64,000 bases of DNA from positions 62,001 to 126,000 of the forward strand of contig JAIBAP010000001.1 of the NCBI GenBank assembly GCA_019695115.1, read 5' to 3'. The stretch comes from Caldilineales bacterium. GTDB lineage: Bacteria; Chloroflexota; Anaerolineae; J102. Positions 50,856-58,256 of this stretch are shown here, piece by piece; within the stretch, counting starts at the first letter, position 1; each line of letters starts with the position of its first letter. The notes beneath the pieces were generated by a model. The model did no database searches. It was not told the DNA's origin and was given only the letters and a program-made list of their open reading frames with translations. Position numbers and translations under genes: made by a program.

Positions 50856-51347
50856 TCAGTTCAAACTCGTTTCGGAGAGGAAATCGGCGATGAGTTGCCG
50901 CTGAACTTTCTCATCCAGCCCGCGGCGAACCACGCGCTCGGTGGCCATCACGGTCAGTTCGGCGATCTGCTTCTGCGCCTCGGCCAGGATGCGCTGTTTC
51001 TCGGCTTCGGCCTCTTCGACGGCTTTGGTCTTGATGGCCTCGGCCTCGCGGCGAGCCTCGGCCAGGATGTCGGCCTTGACGCGCTCGGCCTGGGCCGAAG
51101 CGGCGGCCACGCGCTGTTGCGCCTCGGCCCGCTCGGCTTCGATCTGCGCCATCAGACGGGCGCGTTCGCCCTCGGCCTCTTTGCGGGCCACATCCGCCGC
51201 CGCCAGGCCCTCGGCAATCCGCTGTCGGCGCTGGTCGAGCATCTTGACCAGAGGCGGAAACAGAAAGCGCCTGAGCAACAGGAAGAGGACAACGAAGTTG
51301 ATAATCTGTGCGAGCAGGAACGGGCCATTGATACCCAATTGCGCCAT
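50856..51347 (-). CDS. atpF: ATP synthase b subunit
   Basis: Peripheral-stalk subunit (163 aa): one N-terminal membrane helix (IINFVVLFLLLRRFLFPPLV) then a long Ala/Glu/Arg-rich coiled coil (about 35-140) and the C-terminal RQLIADFLSETSLN. Only one b gene is present in the cluster, so the stator is a b homodimer. Confidence 0.95.
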   Translation of the reverse strand: MAQLGINGPFLLAQIINFVVLFLLLRRFLFPPLVKMLDQRRQRIAEGLAAADVARKEAEGERARLMAQIEAERAEAQQRVAAASAQAERVKADILAEARREAEAIKTKAVEEAEAEKQRILAEAQKQIAELTVMATERVVRRGLDEKVQRQLIADFLSETSLN

Positions 51348-51394
51348 GCCAGCACCTCCTTAGGATGGGTTAGGTGGACGGATCGCGGCGAGGG

Positions 51395-52785
<1,391 letters not shown>

Positions 52786-52797
52786 TAGAACCTCTCC

Positions 52798-53094
52798 TTA
52801 TGTCTCTCTGGAATCCTCGGGAGGGGCGGCCGCCCGATAGCGGCCCAAGACGGTGATGACGACGATGAAGGTAGCGATGAAGATGCCGGCGCCGACGCCG
52901 CACAAGGAGGCCCAGGGCGACGAACCGGCCCAGCTATCGAGCCAAAGCCCCAGGAGGAGCGGCGCCGCTAACGCCAGACCGAGGCCGAGCGCCAGGCGGA
53001 ACGCGAGGTGTGACCAGGCTGATGGCGTCTTTGCGGGGGGGCGTGGTTGCAAGCTGCCGGGTTCTCCGGGCGCAGGGGCCGGGGTGACAAACAA
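52798..53094 (-). CDS. AtpI/AtpZ-like small membrane protein
   Basis: 98 aa: Pro-rich cytosolic N-terminus, helix 1 (FRLALGLGLALAAPLLLGLW), then WLDSWAGSSPWASLCGVGAG and helix 2. It resembles the AtpI/AtpZ (YjgN-like F0F1-ATPase subunit, AtpZ_AtpI) proteins that lead many atp operons and assist c-ring assembly or Mg/Ca uptake. The only start giving the full N-terminus is TTG 53094, so the true start is uncertain. Confidence 0.7.
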   Translation of the reverse strand: MFVTPAPAPGEPGSLQPRPPAKTPSAWSHLAFRLALGLGLALAAPLLLGLWLDSWAGSSPWASLCGVGAGIFIATFIVVITVLGRYRAAAPPEDSRET

Positions 53095-53140
53095 GAGCGA
53101 GGCGTCAGAGGAAGTCTGGTTCTAACGCAACGCGGCGGGG

Positions 53141-53169
53141 AGTATACCCCAGGTGGTGGTATCGTGCAA
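53141..53169 (-). promoter_or_regulatory. Candidate promoter of the ATP synthase operon
   Basis: On the minus strand TTGCAC (53169-53164), 17 bp, TATACT (53146-53141), about 47 nt before the first gene. It is the only good -10 in the 77 bp gap to the next plus-strand feature. Confidence 0.55.
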
Positions 53170-53199
53170 AAATGAACAATGGCGGAGAGAGGAAGGGGG

Positions 53200-53456
53200 G
53201 TGACTCGAAGCAGCCGACGCCTACTCTGCTCAACACGGCGCCAAACCCTTGCTGGCAACGGGTTGAGTGCAGGCATACCGGGCCGGCGACAGGAACCTGC
53301 ACCATGAACTTCAGCGAACTCAAAGCGCAAGTCGCCCTGGGCGAGGACAGCCACCGCCAGCTCAAGCGCGACGCGACTAACATCGACAGCCTGGCGGCGG
53401 AGATGGCGGCCTTCATTGCCGTCGAGACTGGCAATAGTCTCGGTTACGAATCTTGA
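53200..53456 (+). pseudogene. Truncated duplicate of the antitoxin 3' end and AlbA_2 gene 5' end
   Basis: 53200-53413 is a diverged copy of 54250-54467. It contains the last codons of a higA-type gene (CCGACGCCTACTCTGCTCAA, GGGTTGA stop) and then ATG 53304 with NFSELKAQVALGEDSHRQLK and RDATNIDSLAAEMAAF, matching the first 37 residues of the downstream AlbA_2 protein. After GCGGCCTTC the similarity ends and the frame stops at 53456. It is a dead fragment, useful as a marker of rearrangement. Confidence 0.85.
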
Positions 53457-53555
53457 AGACCTTGTTCGTCAAGCAGGTTTTCAAGACAAGTGCTGGCTAA
53501 ACGGACATTACACTACGATAAATGCCCACGCATTCTGCGTCACTGCCAGATCGAT

Positions 53556-53584
53556 TTGACTGCATCACAAAATTGTTGTACGCT
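53556..53584 (+). promoter_or_regulatory. Candidate promoter of the HigBA-type pair
   Basis: TTGACT (53556-53561), 17 bp, TACGCT (53579-53584), 22 nt before the toxin ATG. The -35 is good, the -10 moderate. Upstream, GAGACT...AGTCTC (53424-53441) is a small hairpin. Confidence 0.45.
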
Positions 53585-53606
53585 TTGATTACAGCAGGAG
53601 AGGCGT

Positions 53607-53969
53607 ATGGAGTTTTCCGTTGAGTTCTACGAAACAGCAGACGGCCGGCCCGTGGTCGAGGACGAACTGGAGAATCTCGAAGGCACTGCGCCGGTGCTCT
53701 ACGATCTGCTGGTGGCAGGGCTGAATAAGCTGCGCCGCCGTGAATACCACCGGCCGCCGTTGTGCGAGCCACTTGGCGGTGGGCTGTTCGAACTGCGGGT
53801 GGGGCGCAAAGATATCGCCCGCGCTGCCTGGTTCTTCCAATCAGGACAACGGATTGTGGTGGTGCGCTGTTTCGTCAAGAAATCGCGCAAGACGCCGCCA
53901 GGTGAGCTTGAGTTGGCCCGCAAGCGGATGACCGAATATCTCAGCCGTTCATCGGCAGGAGGTGCATGA
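53607..53969 (+). CDS. HigB/RelE-type (Gp49-like, DUF891) toxin
   Basis: 120 aa. MEFSVEFYETADGRPVVEDE at the start, then KLRRREYHRPPLCEPLGGGL and FELRVGRKDIARAAWFFQSG, VVVRCFVKKSRKTPPGELE. These are the conserved strands of Gp49/DUF891 HigB-like toxins, ribosome-dependent mRNA interferases of the RelE fold. AGGAGAGG precedes the ATG. It overlaps the HTH antitoxin by 4 nt; toxin first is the typical hig order. Confidence 0.9.
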   Translation: MEFSVEFYETADGRPVVEDELENLEGTAPVLYDLLVAGLNKLRRREYHRPPLCEPLGGGLFELRVGRKDIARAAWFFQSGQRIVVVRCFVKKSRKTPPGELELARKRMTEYLSRSSAGGA

Positions 53970-54319
53970 TGCAAGACCCAAAGACCAATTTCGACCGTTT
54001 TCTGGAGCGCAAACTGAAGGATCCTGAGTATCGCGCCCGCTTCGAGGCAGCCGACCATGCCTGGGACATTGCCTTGCAACTCGCGGCCTTACGCCAGGCC
54101 CGCGGGTTGACGCAAAAACAGGTCGCCGATCTGCTGGGCACCAGGCAACAGGCCATTGCCCGCCTCGAAGACCCGACCTACAGCGGCCACAGTCTGAGCA
54201 TGGTGCGCCGCTACGTCGAGGCCCTCGGCGCGAGCCTGGATGTGGTCGTGGTGCCGCTCGAAAGAGCCGACGCCTATTCTGCTCAACACGGCGTCAAACC
54301 CTTGCTGGCAACGGGTTGA
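53966..54319 (+). CDS. HigA-type XRE-family antitoxin
   Basis: 117 aa. An N-terminal helical region (DRFLERKLKDPEYRARFEAA) is followed by a Cro/CI-type HTH (ALRQARGLTQKQVADLLGTR, QQAIARLEDPTYSGHSLSMV). Such antitoxins neutralise the toxin and autoregulate the operon. The last 20 codons lie in the segment that is duplicated at 53200. Confidence 0.9.
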   Translation: MMQDPKTNFDRFLERKLKDPEYRARFEAADHAWDIALQLAALRQARGLTQKQVADLLGTRQQAIARLEDPTYSGHSLSMVRRYVEALGASLDVVVVPLERADAYSAQHGVKPLLATG

Positions 54320-54467
54320 GTGCAAGCATACCGGACCGGCGCCAGGAACTTTGACCCATGAACCTCAGCGAACTCAAAGCCCAGGTCGCCCTGGGCGAGG
54401 ACAGCCGCCGCCAGTTCAAGCGCGATGTGACCAACATCGACAGTCTGGCGGCGGAGATGGCGGCCTT
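54250..54467 (+). repeat. Second copy of the ~210 bp duplicated segment
   Basis: Direct repeat of 53200-53413, spanning the end of the antitoxin gene and the first 37 codons of the AlbA_2 gene. The two copies flank the toxin-antitoxin pair at a distance of about 1050 bp. Confidence 0.85.
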
Positions 54468-55764
54468 CTCCAACTCCGAAGGCGGCGTCATCTACCTGGG
54501 CGTGGCCGATGACGGCGAACTGGCAGGATTGACGCTCGCCGACGTTGCGCGCCTCAATCAGTTGATCGCCAACGCCGCCTCCCAACACATCCGCAGCCCG
54601 ATCACGGTGCAGACCGAAAACCTGGAAGTGGAAAACGGGCGGCTGGTGATCGTCCTGACCGTCTCCAAGGGGATCGACAGGCCCTACTTCGACCGCAACG
54701 GCGTCATCTGGCTGAAGAGCGGCGCCGACAAACGCCGCATCAACTCCAAAGAGGAGCTACGCCGTCTGTTCCAGAGCGTCGACCAGTTCCACGCCGATGA
54801 ACTGCCGACCAAAGCCGGCATCGACAAGCTCGATAAGCTGCGCTTCCGCGACTTTTTGCGCGATGAGTACAAGCTGGACTATCCCGACTCGCCCCAGGAG
54901 CGGCTGACGCTGCTGCAAAACATGAACCTGGCCGCCGATGACGGGCAGCTCAACCTGGCGGGAGTGCTGCTCTTTGCCGAGCGACCAGAATGGATCAAGC
55001 CGCAGTTCATCGTCAAGGCCATCCGCTATCCGGGCAACGCCATTCACGTCAGCGAATATCTGGACAGCGAGGACTTCGCCGGACCGCTGCCACAGCAGTT
55101 CGCCGGCGCGCTGGCCTTTGTCATGCGCAACCTGCGCAAAGTGCAGGCCGGGCAGGGGGTCAACGCACCGGGCGCGCCGGAGATTCCGCCCACGGTCTTC
55201 GAGGAACTGCTGGTCAATGCCCTGGCGCATCGCGACTATCTGATCAGCGCGCCGATCCGCCTCTTTGTCTTCGACAACCGCATCGAGATCATCAGCCCGG
55301 GCCACCTGCCCGACAACCTGACCGTGCCGAAGATTCTGGCGGGCAACTCCATCATCCGCAACCCCATCCTGGTCTCCTATATCGCCAAGGGCTTGCTGCC
55401 CTACCGTGGTCTCGGCTCAGGCATCAAGCGGGCGTTGGAGGATTGGCCGCAGATCGAGTTTAGCGATGATCGAGATGGCAACCTGTTCACCGCCACGGTT
55501 CACCGAAAAGAGGTGATTGATGCTGAGAGTGACGGGGGTAGCGAACAAACGCCGGTGAAAACGCCGGTGAAAACGCCGGTGAAAACGCCAGAAAAGATTC
55601 TGTCGCTGTTGAAGGAAAACCCCAACTGGGCTATTCCTGACCTTGCGGCGAACATCGGGAAATCAGAAAGCGCGGTCGAGCGAGCCATCCGCCGCTTGCG
55701 CGAACAGAATCGCTTGCAGCGCATCGGCCCCGCCAAGGGTGGACATTGGCAAGTGATCGGCTGA
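54358..55764 (+). CDS. AlbA_2/COG2865 ATP-binding regulator
   Basis: 468 aa. The N-terminal AlbA_2 (Schlafen-like) domain has ESRRQF-type start DSRRQFKRDVTNIDSLAAEM, AFSNSEGGVIYLGVADDGEL. The C-terminal half has the HATPase_c_4-type motif FEELLVNALAHRDYLISAPI, ISPGHLPDNLTVPKI and GLGSGIKRALEDW. After a (KTPV)n linker (about 397-411) comes a winged helix (ILSLLKENPNWAIPDLAANI, RRLREQNRLQRIGPAKGGHW). Proteins of this build are putative transcription regulators, often next to mobile or defence genes. It directly follows the toxin-antitoxin pair. Confidence 0.85.
   Translation: MNLSELKAQVALGEDSRRQFKRDVTNIDSLAAEMAAFSNSEGGVIYLGVADDGELAGLTLADVARLNQLIANAASQHIRSPITVQTENLEVENGRLVIVLTVSKGIDRPYFDRNGVIWLKSGADKRRINSKEELRRLFQSVDQFHADELPTKAGIDKLDKLRFRDFLRDEYKLDYPDSPQERLTLLQNMNLAADDGQLNLAGVLLFAERPEWIKPQFIVKAIRYPGNAIHVSEYLDSEDFAGPLPQQFAGALAFVMRNLRKVQAGQGVNAPGAPEIPPTVFEELLVNALAHRDYLISAPIRLFVFDNRIEIISPGHLPDNLTVPKILAGNSIIRNPILVSYIAKGLLPYRGLGSGIKRALEDWPQIEFSDDRDGNLFTATVHRKEVIDAESDGGSEQTPVKTPVKTPVKTPEKILSLLKENPNWAIPDLAANIGKSESAVERAIRRLREQNRLQRIGPAKGGHWQVIG
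55549..55590. repeat. 12 bp coding repeat ACGCCGGTGAAA
   Basis: Three perfect copies and one degenerate copy encode Thr-Pro-Val-Lys repeats in the linker between the ATPase-like and winged-helix domains of the AlbA_2 protein. Confidence 0.9.
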
Positions 55765-55825
55765 TCCCCCGCAAACAAGACTTGGGCTGAGCAAATTGTA
55801 CATTGCGGGCCGGCGCGCCGCGCGC

Positions 55826-56701
55826 TCAGCCCCCCACAAAATGCACCCTCCACCCCGCCGGATCCACCACCGTCAGCCGGCCATCCTCCCCGAACAGCGG
55901 CGGGTAGCCGGGCGAGTAGCCGGGCGAGTAGCCGGGCGAGTAGCCGGGCGAATAGCCGGGCGGGTAGCCGGGCGGGTAGCCGGGCGAATAGCCGGCGGCG
56001 GCCAGGCGGGCGGCCAGCGCTTCGACCCCTCCCCCACCCGGCGGGATGCCAATGACCAGCTCGGTCGAGTGCAGGGCGCCGGGCGTCTTGCAGCGCCAAT
56101 TCACCCCGCGCACCACCAGCGGCGCATTCTCCATCACCAAATGGACATGGCCGAAGTATGCTAACCCCACCGGCAGCCCCACCAGGTCGCGATAGAAACG
56201 CACACTGCTCGTTATGTCATGTGTGTAGACCGTGACCTCCTCCAGCGGGCCGAGGGCGAGAGGGGCAGCCGGGGCCAGGTCGCGGCGGGCTTTGGTGCGC
56301 AACAGGCGGCGCTCGGAGATATCCCAGGCGGCGGGGTCGGTGGGCTGCGCCAGTTCAACCGGGTTGGCGTCGGGGTCGAGGAAGATCAGCAGGCTCATCC
56401 CCGGCAGGATCTCCTCGAACACGATCGGGATCTCGTGCGCCAGCAGGTAGCCGCGCGCCTGCCCGAAATCCGCCACCTGGAACGACGGCAGCGCGCCATG
56501 CGGCCCCCGCGTCCCGCAGGGCGCGCCGCCCGGCAGCAACGCCCAGGTCACCTGGCCGCCGCCCGCCGCCGGTACAGAAAAGGCGGCGGGCTCAGTGGTC
56601 GGGCGCAGGCCAAAGTGCTCGGCCCAGAAGTCCGGCGCCGTCGCCGGCGAACGAACGTAGGTGTGGATGGCTTGCAGCCTCGGCAACGAACCGGGGTTCA
56701 T
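55826..56701 (-). CDS. Two-domain glyoxalase/VOC-family protein
   Basis: 291 aa with two vicinal-oxygen-chelate modules. Domain 1 (about 8-120): LQAIHTYVRSPATAPDFWAE to LLIFLDPDANPVELAQP with Glu metal ligand. Domain 2 (about 150-291): EEVTVYTHDITSSVRFYRDL to LTVVDPAGWRVHFVGG. An insertion of eight Gly-Tyr-Ser/Pro-Pro repeats (about 238-268) interrupts domain 2 between its strands. The substrate is unknown. The start overlaps the redoxin gene stop by 4 nt. Confidence 0.85.
   Translation of the reverse strand: MNPGSLPRLQAIHTYVRSPATAPDFWAEHFGLRPTTEPAAFSVPAAGGGQVTWALLPGGAPCGTRGPHGALPSFQVADFGQARGYLLAHEIPIVFEEILPGMSLLIFLDPDANPVELAQPTDPAAWDISERRLLRTKARRDLAPAAPLALGPLEEVTVYTHDITSSVRFYRDLVGLPVGLAYFGHVHLVMENAPLVVRGVNWRCKTPGALHSTELVIGIPPGGGGVEALAARLAAAGYSPGYPPGYPPGYSPGYSPGYSPGYSPGYPPLFGEDGRLTVVDPAGWRVHFVGG
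55899..55996. repeat. 12 bp coding repeat (GGGTAGCCGGGC type) in the VOC protein
   Basis: About eight units alternating GAG/GGG/GAA encode Gly-Tyr-Ser-Pro or Gly-Tyr-Pro-Pro repeats in frame. The near-identical units suggest recent expansion by slippage. Confidence 0.95.
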
Positions 56702-57372
56702 CCCTCATCTTCTTCGAGGTCGAAAACCGGCTCCGGCTCGGCCACGTAGGTGAACTCGACCCCCGTCTCGGCCTCCGGCTCTGGCTCCTCCGCTTCGGCC
56801 ACGGCCTCCTCGGCCCGGCGCCCGGCATACCACGGCTGGTCGGGCAGGAGATAGCGGCCGGGTTCGCGCCCGTCGGCCACATCCAGGGCCATGAGCAACC
56901 GCTCGAAATCATGCACCGGGTCGGTCTCCGGCAGGATCGAGAGGATGCGCTCCTCTTGCAGGATCAAGGCGACGTGGGTGCGGAAATTGTGGCCCTCGAC
57001 CTGTTTGATCGGTATCCCCGCCCGATTGGTGAACTCCCGCCCGGCGTCGCTGAGCGCGTAGATATCCAGCCCGGCCAGTTCCAGCCAGCTGGCCAGCCGC
57101 GGCAGATCGAGGCCACTGATGACGAAGAGACTGACCCGGCGCTCCTTGAGCATGGCAAGACGCCGGGTCAGGTCCACCCCGCGCGGCGGCAGCGGGAAGG
57201 GATTGACTTCGGACGGGCTGTAGATGCACACGGCCAGCGCGTTCTCATCCACCAGATCGGCGGGCGTCAGCAACGGCCCGGCCAGGCTGGGGAGACGGAC
57301 GCGGGGGATGAAGCCGCCCACCATCAGGTTGAGGCCGGCCATGCGCGCAGGAAGATCCAGAGTTTGCGTCAC
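56698..57372 (-). CDS. Redoxin-like (AhpC/TSA fold) protein without active-site Cys
   Basis: 224 aa. Residues 18-160 follow the peroxiredoxin fold (FIPRVRLPSLAGPLLTPADL, ALAVCIYSPSEVNPFPLPPR, RRVSLFVISGLDLPRLASWL, HVALILQEERILSI), but the position of the peroxidatic TxxC is occupied by PFPLPP and no Cys is present apart from one in the strand. The C-terminal 40 residues are acidic (EEAVAEAEEPEPEAETGVEF). It is probably a non-catalytic relative. Placed between the enoyl-CoA hydratase and VOC genes on the same strand, 1 nt after the former. Confidence 0.65.
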   Translation of the reverse strand: MTQTLDLPARMAGLNLMVGGFIPRVRLPSLAGPLLTPADLVDENALAVCIYSPSEVNPFPLPPRGVDLTRRLAMLKERRVSLFVISGLDLPRLASWLELAGLDIYALSDAGREFTNRAGIPIKQVEGHNFRTHVALILQEERILSILPETDPVHDFERLLMALDVADGREPGRYLLPDQPWYAGRRAEEAVAEAEEPEPEAETGVEFTYVAEPEPVFDLEEDEG

Positions 57373-57373
57373 C

Positions 57374-58150
57374 TTAGCGACCCGTCCATTGCGCTTTGCG
57401 CTTCTCGATGAAGGCGGCCATGCCTTCCTTCTGGTCGGAACTGGCGAACAGCATCTGGAACAGCCGGCGTTCGAGGGCCAGGCCTTCGCTCAGGCTCAGT
57501 TCCATCGACTTCTTGACCGCCTCTTTGCCCAGCCGCACCGCCAACGGCGCCTGAGCAGCGATGCGGGCGGCCAGCTTGAGGGCCTCATCGAGATAGGTCT
57601 CGACCGGGACGACGTGGTTGGCCAGCCCGACGGCCTGGGCCTCGTCTGCGGTCAGCCGCCGGTCGAGCAGCACCATCTCCAGGGCCAGGTTCTTGCCCAC
57701 CAGCCGGGTGAGGCGCTGGCTGCCGCCAAAACCGGGGATGACGCCCAGGTTGATCTCTGGCTGGCCGAAGACGGCGCTCTCGCTGGCCACGATCATATCG
57801 CAGGCCAGGGCCAGTTCGCAGCCGCCGCCCAGACAAAAGCCACTGACAGCAGCGATGATCGGTTTGTGGATGTCGTTGATCGTCTCCCAGCGGGCGATGA
57901 GGTCATCGGTGAGCATGTCCACGGCGCTGGCCCCGGCCATGGCTTTGATGTCGGCCCCGGCGGCAAAAGCGCGCTCGGAGCCGGTGATGACGATGCAGCC
58001 CACGTTGGGGTCGGCGTCGAAGGCCGTCAGGGCCTGGCCTAACTCGACCATGAGATCGGGACTGAGGGCATTCAGGGCCTTGGGGCGATTCAGCCGGATG
58101 AGACCGACGCGATCAGCGGTCATCTCGACAAGGATATTTTCGTATGACAT
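57374..58150 (-). CDS. Enoyl-CoA hydratase/isomerase (crotonase family)
   Basis: 258 aa, typical length. CoA-binding and oxyanion-hole motifs: ERAFAAGADIKAMAG and GFCLGGGCELALACDM; catalytic Glu in GQPEINLGVIPGFGGSQRLT (both usual Glu positions region). Hydrates 2-enoyl-CoA in beta-oxidation or a related pathway. No thiolase or acyl-CoA dehydrogenase gene lies adjacent. Confidence 0.93.
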   Translation of the reverse strand: MSYENILVEMTADRVGLIRLNRPKALNALSPDLMVELGQALTAFDADPNVGCIVITGSERAFAAGADIKAMAGASAVDMLTDDLIARWETINDIHKPIIAAVSGFCLGGGCELALACDMIVASESAVFGQPEINLGVIPGFGGSQRLTRLVGKNLALEMVLLDRRLTADEAQAVGLANHVVPVETYLDEALKLAARIAAQAPLAVRLGKEAVKKSMELSLSEGLALERRLFQMLFASSDQKEGMAAFIEKRKAQWTGR

Positions 58151-58256
58151 AGGTCATGCTCCGTTTGGTTGATGGTTTGGCGCCGTTCGTGCGTCTGTAG
58201 CGTGAACCGTGATGGGTGGAGGCGGGGATTGGTGCGGCAAGCATACCACATCGGCG

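Noticed and set aside
55899-55996. Assembly artefact for the Gly-Tyr-Ser-Pro repeats
   Set aside because: Units differ at single positions (GAG/GGG/GAA) in an ordered way and stay in frame, which is more like real slippage expansion than collapsed reads.
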